Shown here: piece by piece, positions 8,305 through 17,264 of the stretch | How positions within the stretch are numbered: position 1 is the stretch's first letter | Layout of the letters: every line of letters starts with the position of its first letter | From: Hyphomicrobiales bacterium | Lineage (GTDB): Bacteria; Pseudomonadota; Alphaproteobacteria; Rhodospirillales; JACKKN01 | Direction: 5' to 3' | Assembly (NCBI GenBank): GCA_024236415.1 | Contig: JACKKN010000004.1 | Location: 62,001 to 126,000 of the forward strand | DNA: 64,000 bases | Made by a program: the position numbers and the translations under genes | The notes under the pieces: model-generated | Told to the model about the DNA's origin: nothing | Database searches by the model: none | What the model saw: the letters and a program-made list of their open reading frames with translations, nothing else

Positions 8305-8799
8305 CTATCCGGCCGTGAACAGGTCCCCCTGGCCGGCGGCGGCGGCGCCGGCGTGGACCTTCAGGTGGCGCGGGTCGAGGCCCAGGTCCGGGGCCAGGGC
8401 CTCGGCCACGAAGCGGCGGTGGCAGTGGGCGGCGTCGCGCTCGTAGCACATCAGGCAGGCGGCGGTGCCGCGGGCGAACTCGGCGGCGCGGGCCAGGTCC
8501 CGATGGAACGGGGCGGTTTCCATGTGGGCGCGGAAGATGCGCTCGAAGTCGTCGTACCGCCCGGCCTTGCCCGCCTCGCGCCCGGGCTTGGGGTTGCCCA
8601 GGCCGGGCAGGTGCTGGTAGGCGATGCCGGCGGCGGTGAGGGCGTCGCGCAGCGGCGTCTTGGAGAACCCGCGCCGCCGTGACCCGGCCACGGCGCGCAC
8701 GTCGATCAAAACCCGGACCCCGGCCGTGCGCAGGGTGGCCACGAAGTCGGCCAGGTCGGCGCCCTCGTAGCCGATGGTCATCAGGGCGCCCGCCGCCAT
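8305..8799 (-). CDS. DUF488 family protein
   Basis: A 164-residue DUF488 protein: MTIGYEGADLADFVATL at the N-terminus, LIDVRAVAGSRRRGFSK in the middle and the Cys/His pair CYERDAAHCHRRFVAEAL that defines the family. The function is unknown; the conserved Arg, Cys and His residues suggest an enzyme. The ATG at 8799 has AGGAA seven bases upstream; Met at 8781 (directly before TIGYEG) is an alternative. It starts 10 bases after the stop of the indolepyruvate oxidoreductase gene on the same strand, so it is probably its last cistron. Confidence 0.87.
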   Translation of the reverse strand: MAAGALMTIGYEGADLADFVATLRTAGVRVLIDVRAVAGSRRRGFSKTPLRDALTAAGIAYQHLPGLGNPKPGREAGKAGRYDDFERIFRAHMETAPFHRDLARAAEFARGTAACLMCYERDAAHCHRRFVAEALAPDLGLDPRHLKVHAGAAAAGQGDLFTAG

Positions 8800-8809
8800 G
8801 GCCGGGTTC

Positions 8810-11800
8810 CTATTCCGCCGCCGTCATGCGCGGCTGCGGGCTGCGGAAGGACTCCATCAGCTCGGCCTCGCGGGCCCGGGCCGCGGCCACGTTGCGCTGC
8901 TTGACGTGGCCGAAGCCGCGCATGGTGCGGGGCAGGGCGGCGATCTCGGTGGCCAGGCCGTGGTTGTCGGCGGTGAGGCCGGCCAGCAGTTCGTCCACCA
9001 CCGACTCGTACCCGGCGATCAGGCCGCGCTCCATGCGCCGCTCGGCGGTGTGGCCGAAGGGGTCCAGCGCCGTGCCGCGCAGGAACCTGAACTCGGCCAG
9101 CAGGCCGAACAGGGGCCGCATCCAGGCCCCGAACTCGCGCTTGCGCAGGAGCCCCGTGTTGGGGTCGCGCGGCGAGATCAGCGGCGGCGCCAGGTGGTAG
9201 GACAGCTTGAAGTCGCCGTCGAACTGGTCGCGCAGGGCGTCCATGAAGGCCGGGTCCGCGTACAGCCGCGCCACCTCGTACTCGTCCTTGTAGGCCAGCA
9301 GCTTGTGGTACGACCAGGCCACCGCCTCGGCCAGGCCGGACATGCCCGGGGCCTTCTGCCGCTCGGCCGTGCGGGCGCGGTCGACCAGGGCGCGGAAGCG
9401 GTCGGCCAGGGCGGCGTTCTGGTACGCGCCCAGGTGGGTCGCCCGGTGCGCGACCAGGGCGTCCAGGTCGGCGAAGGCGGCGCCGGCGCCGGCGTCCGCC
9501 TCGGCCGTGCGCGGGCGCAGGCCGGCGATCCCGATCACCCGGGCCCGGTCGTGGGCGGCGCGGCGGCCCCACAGGAAGGCGCGGCGGTTGAAGTCCACCG
9601 AAACGTCGTTCAGGTCGATGGCCTGCTCCAGGGCCGCGGCCGACAGGGGCAGCAGGCCCTTCTGGAAGGCGAAGCCGACCATGAACATGTTGGACGCGAT
9701 GGAATCCCCCATCAGCGCCGTGGCCAGGCGCGCCGCGTCGATGAAGTCGGCGGCCCCGTTCTCTAACGACCCGCCCGTGGCGCGGGCGATGGCGGCCTCC
9801 AGCTCGGCCTCGGGGAAGGCCATGTCCGGGTTCTGGGTGAAGCTGGCGGTCATGGTCTCGTGGGTGTTGACCACCGCCGCCGAGTGCCCGGCGCGCATCT
9901 TGCTCAGGGCCTCGGCGCCGCCGGCGGTGACCACGTCGCAGCCCAGCAGCAGGTTGGCGCCGCCGGCGGCGATGCGCACCGCCTGGATGTCCTCGGGCGC
10001 GGCGGCGAACTGCACGTGGGTCAGCACGGCGCCGTTCTTCTGCGCCAGGCCGATCATGTCCAGCACCGAGGTGCCCTTGCCCTCCAGGTGCGCGGCCATG
10101 CCCAGGATGGCGCCCACGGTGACCACGCCGGTGCCGCCGATGCCGGTGACCACCACCCGGTAGGGGGCGTCCAGGGCCGGCAGGTCGGGATCGGGCAGGG
10201 CGGGGAAGTCAGCCTCCCCCACACCAGCCGCCTGGTCGCCGCCTTTCTTGCGGATGGTGCCGCCGTGCACGGTGACGAAGCTGGGGCAGAAACCGCGCAG
10301 GCAGGAGAAGTCCTTGTTGCACGACGACTGGTCGATGGCCCGCTTGCGGCCGAACGGGGTTTCGGCCGGGGCGATGGAGACGCAGTTGGACTGCACGCCG
10401 CAGTCGCCGCAGCCCTCGCACACGGCCTCGTTGATGAACACCCGCTTTGGCGGGTCCGGGTACTGGCCGCGCTTGCGCCGGCGCCGCTTCTCGGCGGCGC
10501 AGGTCTGGTCGTAGATCAGCACGCTGACGCCCTGCCAGTCGCGCAGCTCGCGCTGCACGGCGTCCAGGTCGTCGCGGTGGTGGAAGGTGGTGCCGTGGGG
10601 GAAGTGGGCGCCGATGGGATACTTGCCGGGCTCGTCCGAGACCACGGCGATGCGGCCGACGCCCTCGCCGTCCACCTGGCGGGCGATGGCCGGCACGGTC
10701 AGGTGCCCGTCCAGGGGCTGGCCGCCGGTCATGGCCACGGCGTCGTTGAACAGGATCTTGTAGGTGATGTTGACCCCGGCGGCGACGGCGGCGCGGATCG
10801 CCAGGATGCCCGAGTGGTGGTAGGTGCCGTCGCCCAGGTTGGCGAAGATGTGTTTGGTTTCCGTGAACGGCGCCTGGCCGATCCAGTTGGCGCCCTCGCC
10901 GCCCATGTGGGTGAAGGTGCTGGTCTTGCGGTTCATCCACACCGCCATGTAGTGGCAGCCGATGCCGGCCACGGCGCGCGAACCCTCGGGCACCACGGTC
11001 GAGGTGTTGTGCGGGCAGCCCGAGCAGAAGTAGGGGATGCGGGTGATCTTGGCGGCCTGGGTCTCCAGGCTGCGCTCCTTCTCCTCCAGGAACTCCAGGC
11101 GGTGCTTGATGCGGGTCGAGGTGTAGAAGCCGTCGATGCGCTGGGCGATGACCCGGGCCACCCGGGCCGGGGTCAACTCGCCGGCCGAGGGCAGGATCCA
11201 GGCGCCGTTCTCGTCGAACTTGCCGACCACCCGCGGGCGCACGTCCTCGCGCCAGTTGTAGAGCTGCTCCTTGAGCTGGTTCTCGATTACCGCGCGCTTT
11301 TCCTCGATGACCAGAATCTCCTCCAGCCCCTCGGCGAAGGCGCGCACGCCGTTGCGCTCCAGGGGCCAGGGCATGCCCACCTTGTAGACGCGCAGGCCGA
11401 TCTCGGCGGCGTGCTTCTGGTCGATGCCCAGGTCGTCCAGGGCCTGCATGACGTCCAGGTACGACTTGCCGGTGGTGACGATGCCCAGGCGCGGCTCGGG
11501 GCTGTCCACCACCACCCTGTCGATGCGGTTGGCGCGGGCGAAGGCCAGGGCGGCGTACATCTTGTACTGCTGCAGGCGCCGCTCCTGGACCAGCGGCGGG
11601 TCGGGGTCGCGGATGTTCAGGCCGTCGGGCGGCATCTCGAAGTCCGTGGGCAGGACCACGGCGTTGCGCGCCGGGTCCACGTGGACCGAGGCCGAGCTGT
11701 CCATGTTCTCGGTGATGGTCTTCATGCCGACCCACAGGCCCGAATAGCGGGACATGGCCCAGCCGAACAGGCCGAAGTCCAGGATGTCCTGGATGTTGGC

Positions 11801-12319
11801 CGGGTTCAGCGTCGGGATCTGGGCGTCCATGAAGGCGTATTCGCTCTGGCTGGGCACGGTCGAGGACTTGCAGGCCGGGTCGTCGCCAGCCAGGACCAGC
11901 ACCCCGCCGTGGCGCGACGAGCCGGCGTAGTTGCCGTGGCGGAACACGTCGCCCGACCGGTCCACCCCCGGGCCCTTGCCGTACCACATGCCGAACACGC
12001 CATCGACGGTGGCGCCGTCGAACATGTTCACCTGCTGGCTGCCCCAGATGGCGGTGGCGGCCAGGTCCTCGTTGACGCCGGGGGTGAAGAGGACATCGTG
12101 GGCCTTCAGGGCGCGCCGGGCGCGGGTGAACTCGCGGTCGACCCCGCCCAGGGGCGAGCCGCGGTAGCCGGTGACCAGGCCGGCCGTGTTCAGGCCGGCG
12201 GCGCGGTCGCGCTGGCGCTGCATCAGGGTCAGGCGCACCAGGGCCTGGGTCCCGTTCAGGAACACGCGGCCGGACTCGAGCTCGTACTTGTCGTCCAGGG
12301 TGACGGTCTTCAGGTCCAT
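8810..12319 (-). CDS. Indolepyruvate ferredoxin oxidoreductase, fused alpha/gamma subunits
   Basis: A 1169-residue single-chain 2-oxoacid:ferredoxin oxidoreductase. It decarboxylates aryl pyruvates (from Phe, Tyr, Trp) to acyl-CoA, passing electrons to ferredoxin. The order is a pyrimidine-binding domain (GLVTGYRGSPLGGVDREF near residue 50), a TPP/Mg domain (GGEGANWIGQAPF and LGDGTYHHSG near 480-510), a ferredoxin-like segment (CEGCGDCGVQSNC, then CNKDFSCLRGFCP) and a C-terminal gamma-type domain starting at VVTGIGGTGVVTVG. Fusion of IorA and IorB in one chain of this size is usual in alpha- and betaproteobacteria. The enzyme is oxygen-sensitive in other organisms, which fits the anaerobic genes nearby. 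The ATG follows GGGAAGC. Confidence 0.95.
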   Translation of the reverse strand: MDLKTVTLDDKYELESGRVFLNGTQALVRLTLMQRQRDRAAGLNTAGLVTGYRGSPLGGVDREFTRARRALKAHDVLFTPGVNEDLAATAIWGSQQVNMFDGATVDGVFGMWYGKGPGVDRSGDVFRHGNYAGSSRHGGVLVLAGDDPACKSSTVPSQSEYAFMDAQIPTLNPANIQDILDFGLFGWAMSRYSGLWVGMKTITENMDSSASVHVDPARNAVVLPTDFEMPPDGLNIRDPDPPLVQERRLQQYKMYAALAFARANRIDRVVVDSPEPRLGIVTTGKSYLDVMQALDDLGIDQKHAAEIGLRVYKVGMPWPLERNGVRAFAEGLEEILVIEEKRAVIENQLKEQLYNWREDVRPRVVGKFDENGAWILPSAGELTPARVARVIAQRIDGFYTSTRIKHRLEFLEEKERSLETQAAKITRIPYFCSGCPHNTSTVVPEGSRAVAGIGCHYMAVWMNRKTSTFTHMGGEGANWIGQAPFTETKHIFANLGDGTYHHSGILAIRAAVAAGVNITYKILFNDAVAMTGGQPLDGHLTVPAIARQVDGEGVGRIAVVSDEPGKYPIGAHFPHGTTFHHRDDLDAVQRELRDWQGVSVLIYDQTCAAEKRRRRKRGQYPDPPKRVFINEAVCEGCGDCGVQSNCVSIAPAETPFGRKRAIDQSSCNKDFSCLRGFCPSFVTVHGGTIRKKGGDQAAGVGEADFPALPDPDLPALDAPYRVVVTGIGGTGVVTVGAILGMAAHLEGKGTSVLDMIGLAQKNGAVLTHVQFAAAPEDIQAVRIAAGGANLLLGCDVVTAGGAEALSKMRAGHSAAVVNTHETMTASFTQNPDMAFPEAELEAAIARATGGSLENGAADFIDAARLATALMGDSIASNMFMVGFAFQKGLLPLSAAALEQAIDLNDVSVDFNRRAFLWGRRAAHDRARVIGIAGLRPRTAEADAGAGAAFADLDALVAHRATHLGAYQNAALADRFRALVDRARTAERQKAPGMSGLAEAVAWSYHKLLAYKDEYEVARLYADPAFMDALRDQFDGDFKLSYHLAPPLISPRDPNTGLLRKREFGAWMRPLFGLLAEFRFLRGTALDPFGHTAERRMERGLIAGYESVVDELLAGLTADNHGLATEIAALPRTMRGFGHVKQRNVAAARAREAELMESFRSPQPRMTAAE

Positions 12320-12641
12320 CGCTCAGCTTCCCGTTGCCGGCCCGCCGACCCTGCAGGGGGGGGCGGGAGTCGCCGCGGCGTCGGTCCGGCGCCGCACCGT
12401 CTGTTCTTGTTTCTTGTTTCCCCAGCAAAATAGTGACCGCCGCGCGCCGACACAACGGCGGCGCGGCGCCCGGCGGAAAATTGCAATGATCGCATCCCCC
12501 CAGTGGCGCCCGGACCCCGGAAATATCATGGCGCCTGGGCAGATTGAAATTTCGTTCGGGGCGGCGACCCTGACTTCGCGCCCAGGTTGCAGTTAGCATG
12601 GCGTCGCGACCGGGTAGAAATGCTCCGAAATCAAGCAATTA
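12320..12641. other. Non-coding spacer upstream of the oxidoreductase gene
   Basis: Left part of a 576-base gene-free stretch between two divergent genes. It holds G/C runs and short AT islands but no credible reading frame; open frames lack ribosome sites and family resemblance. A promoter for the leftward oxidoreductase gene must lie here, but I see no convincing -35/-10 pair for it. Confidence 0.5.
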
Positions 12642-12670
12642 TTGCGATGGATACAATGATTCCATATAAT
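12642..12670 (+). promoter_or_regulatory. Strong sigma-70-type promoter for the large sensor gene
   Basis: TTGCGA at 12642-12647, a 17-base spacer, and a perfect TATAAT at 12665-12670. Transcription would start near 12677 and leave an unusually long leader of about 219 bases before the ATG at 12896. Confidence 0.65.
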
Positions 12671-12791
12671 GGCCGCGGAGTAACGCTGCCAAAGATCGAA
12701 GTGTCCGCCAAAGAAAAACCGGCACGTGGCAAGGACTCCGGGATCGGATCGAACATTCCGTCGCGCTAGGGAAACGGGGGCGGCGGCGCCC

Positions 12792-12821
12792 GCGGCGGCA
12801 TACCTGTGGGCTTGCCGCCGC
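12792..12821 (+). other. Leader hairpin upstream of the large sensor gene
   Basis: GCGGCGGCA (12792-12800) pairs perfectly with TGCCGCCGC (12813-12821) around a 12-base loop. No T run follows, so it is not an intrinsic terminator. It lies inside the predicted long 5' leader, about 75 bases before the start codon, and could affect mRNA stability or translation. Confidence 0.4.
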
Positions 12822-12895
12822 TACGCGCATTTGGAGTCATGGGAGGACGGCCGAACGGGGGATCGGAACGGTAAAGACGGCGCAGGGGCGATGAG

Positions 12896-15800
12896 ATGGA
12901 AGCCGGGAACGTAGGCGGGCCACGCCGTGCCGGTCGCGGGTGGTCTGCCGCTGCCTTGCTGCTGATCCTGTGGGCGGCGGTCCTGTGCGGGGCCCCGGCC
13001 CGGGCGGCCGGCGCCGAGGTGCCGTCGGCGGCGGACCGCCCCGCCGACCTGCCGGCGCCGCAACCCGCGGGCCCCCTGCGCATCGCCGTCGAGCGCGACA
13101 ACCCGCCGTTTTCCGTGATCGCCCCCGACGGCTTTCCGGCCGGCCTGCTGGTCGACCTGTGGCGCCTGTGGGGCGAGGTCAACGACACGCCCGTGGCATT
13201 CGTGGAAGCGACCCTGGCCGAGGGCCAGGCGGCCGTGCAGGCGGGTGCCGCCGACCTGCACGCCGGCCTGTTCGCGGACGACGAGCTGCGCCGCTGGGGC
13301 CTGCTGTCCGAGCCCGTGCACGAGGTGGCCTCGGCCGTCTTCTTCCGCGACGACGGCCATCCGCCGCCGCTGCTGCAGGACATGACCGGCTCGCGCATCG
13401 GCGCCGTCACCGGCAGCTTCCAGAAGCATTTCGTCGAGAAGACCCATTTCCAGCTCGACGTGGTCGGGTACGACGACACCCTGGCCATGGTGACGGCGCT
13501 TCTGAAGGGCCAGGTGCGGGCCGTGGTCGGCGGCGGCCCCTCGGTCGAGGCGGCCCTGGGGCGGCTGGGCCTGCGCGGCGGGCTGGTGCGGAGCGACGAG
13601 GTGCTGTTCCCGCCCCGGTTCCTGCACGCCGTGGTGCGGCGCGACCGGCCCGACCTGCTGCGCCGCGTCAACGACGGCCTGGCGGCCCTGCCGCCGCCAC
13701 GCCTGGCGGCGCTGGAACGGCGCTGGCTGCCCAACCTGGCCGAGCGGTTCTACGCCGGCGGCAGCGGCAACGTGGAGTTCACCGACGCCGAGCAGACCTG
13801 GCTGGCCACCAACCCGGTGGTGCGCCTGGGCGTGGCGCCGCCGTTCCCGCCCTATGACGTGCTGGACGCCGACGGCACCTACACCGGTTTCAACGCCGAG
13901 CTGATGGCCCTGCTCAGCCGCGAGATCGGCACCGACGTGGTGCCCGAGTTCTTTGCCGACTGGAACGCCCTCTACGAAGCCGGCATGGCCGGCAAGGTCG
14001 ACGGCATGATCAGCATCGCCCAGACGCCCGAGCGCCGGAAGGCCCTGAAGTTCACCCAGCCCTACGCCTTCGACTCGGTCATCGTGCTGACCCGCGGCGG
14101 ACGAACCGACATCCGCGCGTGGGACGACCTGGCCGGCAAGCGCCTGTCGGCGCGGCGCAACAAGGGCAGCTCGGCCGAGGTCCGCCGCCTGGCCGGCGAC
14201 GGCAACTTCGTCGAGGTGGACAGCGACGCCGAGGCCCTGCGCCTGTTGCGCGAGGGCGCCATCGACGCCCACGTGACCTACAAGGTGTCCTACGCCCAGA
14301 CCCTGGCCACCACCCCCATCGAACCCCAGGGCGGCCTGGCCCTGGCCGTCGACGACGAGCCGCGGGTCGCCGTGGTGCACAACTCCGAGCGCGGCAAGCT
14401 GCGCATCGGCATCCATCGCACCCGGCCCGAGCTGTACTCGATCATGCGCAAGGCCCTGAACGCCATTCCCGCGGCCGACATGCGGCGCATCCGCACCAGG
14501 TGGCTGTTCCCCGTCGTCCCGACCGCCGCCAGCGCGGTCGAGATCGGCCTGAACGCCATGGAAAAGGCCTGGATCAAGACCCATCCCACCGTGACCATCG
14601 GCGTCGAGGGGAACTGGCCGCCGATCGACTTCATGGACCCGGCCGGCCGCCACGCGGGCATCGCCGCGGCCTTCCTGGACCTGATCGGGAAGCGGGTCGG
14701 CCTGACCTTCACGGCCGTGGCCGGCCCCCAGTTCAAGGACATGCTGGCCCGGGTGCGGCGCGGCGACCTGAAGGCCGGGGCCTCGATCACGCCGACTGAG
14801 GAACGGGCGCGGGACCTGCTGTTCAGCGACCCGTTCGTGCAGGTGCGCAAGGTCATCGTCACCCGCCAGGGCGGCGCCGTCATGGACAGCCCCGACGACC
14901 TGAACGGCAGGACCGTGGCGGTGGAACGGGGGTACGCGGTGATCGACGTGCTGCGCCGCATGCACCCCGACGTCAGGATCGCCGAGTACGACAACACCAT
15001 CCAGGCCCTGCGCGCCGTGTCGTTCGGCAAGGCCGACGCCTATGTCGGCGGCCACATGGTCGCCGACTGGATCATGCGCAGCGAGCAGATCACCAACCTG
15101 GCCTTCGCCGCCGACGCCGGCCTGCCGCGGGCGCCGCAGACCTTCGCCGTGCACCGCGAGCCCGAGTGGGCGCCGCTGGTGGGAATCCTCAACAAGGCCC
15201 TGGCCTCGATCACCGGCGAGGAGCGCGAGGCGATCATGCGCCGGTGGGTGGACATCGCCCGCTCCCAGGAGGACCAGAGGGTCGACCTGACCCCCGACGA
15301 GCGGGCCTGGCTGGACGCCCACGGCGCCGGCATCCGGGTCGGCGTGGCGCCGGCCTGGCCGCCGTTCGAGTACCGCAGCGACGACGGCGCGTTCCTGGGC
15401 ATCGGCGCCGACTACCTGGACCTGGTGGGCAGCCGGCTGGGCCTGCCCCTGAAGCCCGAGACGGAACGGACCTGGCCCCAGGTGGTGGCCGCCATCAAGA
15501 AGCAGGAGGTGGACCTGCTGCCCTTCGCCGCCGTCGAGCCGGCCCTGGCGCCCTTCGTCAACTTCACCAAGCCGTTCTCGTCCCTGCCCCTGGTGGTGTT
15601 CAACCGCGACGACACGCCGTTCCTCGGCGCCATCGAGGACCTGGCCGGGCGCACCATCGCCGTGGTCGAGGACCACGTGGCGGAAAACCTCATGCGCCGC
15701 GACTTCCCGCAATGGCCGCTGGTGCACATGCCCACCGTGGAGGACGCCCTGCGCGCCGTGTCGGCGGGCCAGATCGACGCCTTCGTCGGCTACCTGGCCT

Positions 15801-16951
15801 CGGGCAGCCACGTGATCGGCGCCTTGAACATCACCAACGTCAAGGTGGCCGCGCCCACGCCCTATTCGGTGCCCATCGCCATGGCCGTGCGCAAGGACTG
15901 GCCCCGCATGGTGCCGATCCTGCAGAAGGCGCTGGATTCCATCACCCCCGAGATGGCGCGGCGCGTCAGCCGCAAGTGGGTCAGCATCCGGTTCGACCAC
16001 GGCCTCGACATGGCACGGGTGTTGCGGGTGGCCGTGCCGGTCCTCGCCGGCCTGCTGCTGCTGGTGTTCGTGGTGGTGTTCTGGAACCGCCGCCTGGGCC
16101 ACGAGATCGCCAAGCGCCGCCAGGCCCAGGAACAACTGTCGCTGGCCCATGCCCGGCTGACCGACGCCCACGGCCAGATCTCGGACAGCATCGAATACGC
16201 CAGCCGCATCCAGCGCTCCGTGCTGCCGTCCGACCGCACCTTGGCCGAGTACCTGAACGAGCATTTCGTGCTGTGGGAACCGCGCGACGTGGTCGGCGGC
16301 GACATCTACTGGTGCCGGCGCTGGCACGGCGGCCTGCTGGTGATCCTGGGCGACTGCACCGGCCACGGGGTGCCGGGGGCGTTCATGACCCTGATTTCCG
16401 ACGGCGCGCTGGACCAGGCCATGGCCGAGGCCCCGGCCGGCGACCTGGGCGAGCTGGTCCGCCTGATGCACCAGGGGGTGCAGATGACCCTGAACCAGCA
16501 CCAGGCCGGCAAGACCAGCGGCGACGGCCTGGAACTGGGCGCCTGTTTCCTGGACGGCGCCGGAGCCCTGCATTTCGTGGGCGCGCGGTTCGACCTGTAC
16601 GAGGCCACCGGCGGCACCGTGCGCCAGATCAGGGGCGCCAAGCGGGGACTCGGCTACCGCGGCATTCCCCTGCACCAGACCTACCCCACGGTCAGCGTTG
16701 CCCTGCGTCCCGGCCAGACCTTCTACATGACCTCGGACGGCCTGATCGACCAGGTCGGCGGCGAGCGCCTGCGCAGCTTCGGCAAGCGGCGCTTCATGCG
16801 GTTGCTGCGGGAAATACACGTCCGTTCGCTGGACGCCCAGCGCGAGGCCATCCACCTGGCCCTGACCCAGTTTCAGGGTGAAGAGCGCCGCCGCGACGAC
16901 GTTTCGGTGATCGGTTTCCGGAGTCCCGACGCGGCCGGTTCCGGGGCATGA
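12896..16951 (+). CDS. Multi-sensor protein: four tandem SBP_bac_3 domains, one membrane helix, SpoIIE-type PP2C phosphatase
   Basis: A 1351-residue predicted membrane sensor. After a signal peptide (about 1-38) come four consecutive family-3 solute-binding domains starting near residues 59, 300, 555 and 798 (typical openings are VVRLGVAPPFPPYD, VTIGVEGNWPPIDF and IRVGVAPAWPPFEY; the last three are each preceded by an xxWLxxHP-like linker). One membrane helix follows at about 1040-1062, then a short coiled linker and a cytoplasmic SpoIIE/PP2C domain (about 1095-1340) with metal-site motifs VVGGDIYW and GDCTGHGVPGAFM and a closing RRRDDVSVIGF. The segment ISDSIEYASRIQRSVLP is shared with SiaA-like phosphatases. 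Amino acids or similar ligands presumably tune a Ser/Thr phosphatase acting on an anti-anti-sigma-like partner; no such partner gene is adjacent. AGGGG lies 8 bases before the ATG. Confidence 0.88.
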   Translation: MEAGNVGGPRRAGRGWSAAALLLILWAAVLCGAPARAAGAEVPSAADRPADLPAPQPAGPLRIAVERDNPPFSVIAPDGFPAGLLVDLWRLWGEVNDTPVAFVEATLAEGQAAVQAGAADLHAGLFADDELRRWGLLSEPVHEVASAVFFRDDGHPPPLLQDMTGSRIGAVTGSFQKHFVEKTHFQLDVVGYDDTLAMVTALLKGQVRAVVGGGPSVEAALGRLGLRGGLVRSDEVLFPPRFLHAVVRRDRPDLLRRVNDGLAALPPPRLAALERRWLPNLAERFYAGGSGNVEFTDAEQTWLATNPVVRLGVAPPFPPYDVLDADGTYTGFNAELMALLSREIGTDVVPEFFADWNALYEAGMAGKVDGMISIAQTPERRKALKFTQPYAFDSVIVLTRGGRTDIRAWDDLAGKRLSARRNKGSSAEVRRLAGDGNFVEVDSDAEALRLLREGAIDAHVTYKVSYAQTLATTPIEPQGGLALAVDDEPRVAVVHNSERGKLRIGIHRTRPELYSIMRKALNAIPAADMRRIRTRWLFPVVPTAASAVEIGLNAMEKAWIKTHPTVTIGVEGNWPPIDFMDPAGRHAGIAAAFLDLIGKRVGLTFTAVAGPQFKDMLARVRRGDLKAGASITPTEERARDLLFSDPFVQVRKVIVTRQGGAVMDSPDDLNGRTVAVERGYAVIDVLRRMHPDVRIAEYDNTIQALRAVSFGKADAYVGGHMVADWIMRSEQITNLAFAADAGLPRAPQTFAVHREPEWAPLVGILNKALASITGEEREAIMRRWVDIARSQEDQRVDLTPDERAWLDAHGAGIRVGVAPAWPPFEYRSDDGAFLGIGADYLDLVGSRLGLPLKPETERTWPQVVAAIKKQEVDLLPFAAVEPALAPFVNFTKPFSSLPLVVFNRDDTPFLGAIEDLAGRTIAVVEDHVAENLMRRDFPQWPLVHMPTVEDALRAVSAGQIDAFVGYLASGSHVIGALNITNVKVAAPTPYSVPIAMAVRKDWPRMVPILQKALDSITPEMARRVSRKWVSIRFDHGLDMARVLRVAVPVLAGLLLLVFVVVFWNRRLGHEIAKRRQAQEQLSLAHARLTDAHGQISDSIEYASRIQRSVLPSDRTLAEYLNEHFVLWEPRDVVGGDIYWCRRWHGGLLVILGDCTGHGVPGAFMTLISDGALDQAMAEAPAGDLGELVRLMHQGVQMTLNQHQAGKTSGDGLELGACFLDGAGALHFVGARFDLYEATGGTVRQIRGAKRGLGYRGIPLHQTYPTVSVALRPGQTFYMTSDGLIDQVGGERLRSFGKRRFMRLLREIHVRSLDAQREAIHLALTQFQGEERRRDDVSVIGFRSPDAAGSGA

Positions 16952-17264
16952 CCGGACGCGAATCAGGCTGGCCTTTCACGGGAGCCTAAGGCCAGACCGA
17001 GACATTGTGCGGGACCGCCCATTCCCGCGCGAACCCGTCACAACTGCTTTTCCACAAATCAAAGATCTTTTCTGCAAATTCTCCGGAAACGGCGAAAAAC
17101 TGTCAGGATATTTTACGATTTGTAACGTGTAAACGCCGTCGCCGCGAAGAAAAACGTTCAAAATCAGCCAATTAATTAATCTAGCATGATTCTTGCTGAA
17201 GACTCGGCAACCCGGGCCGCACGCGGTCTCCTGGGACTTAATTGTTGAGACGGGGAAGGCTCTC
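16952..17264. other. AT-rich promoter region upstream of the first PEP-CTERM gene
   Basis: A 313-base gene-free stretch, clearly richer in A and T than its surroundings. It holds the sigma-54-like element at 17182-17197 and a copy of AACGTGT at 17124-17130 that recurs upstream of the second PEP-CTERM gene. I see no gene and no clear terminator for the large sensor gene. Confidence 0.5.
17182..17197 (+). promoter_or_regulatory. Sigma-54-like promoter (-24/-12) for PEP-CTERM gene 1
   Basis: TAGCATG-ATTC-TTGCT matches the RpoN consensus TGGCACG-N4-TTGCW with correct spacing. TTGCT is perfect; the GG doublet at -24 is AG, so it may be weak. Transcription would start near 17208, 57 bases before the ATG. 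Confidence 0.5.

Noticed and set aside
9860..12433. An 857-residue plus-strand open frame
   Set aside because: It is antisense to the indolepyruvate oxidoreductase gene, and has shadow-type composition without a ribosome site.
12587..12769. A 60-codon open frame upstream of the large sensor
   Set aside because: It spans the -35 and -10 elements of a strong promoter, has no ribosome site and no recognisable motif.
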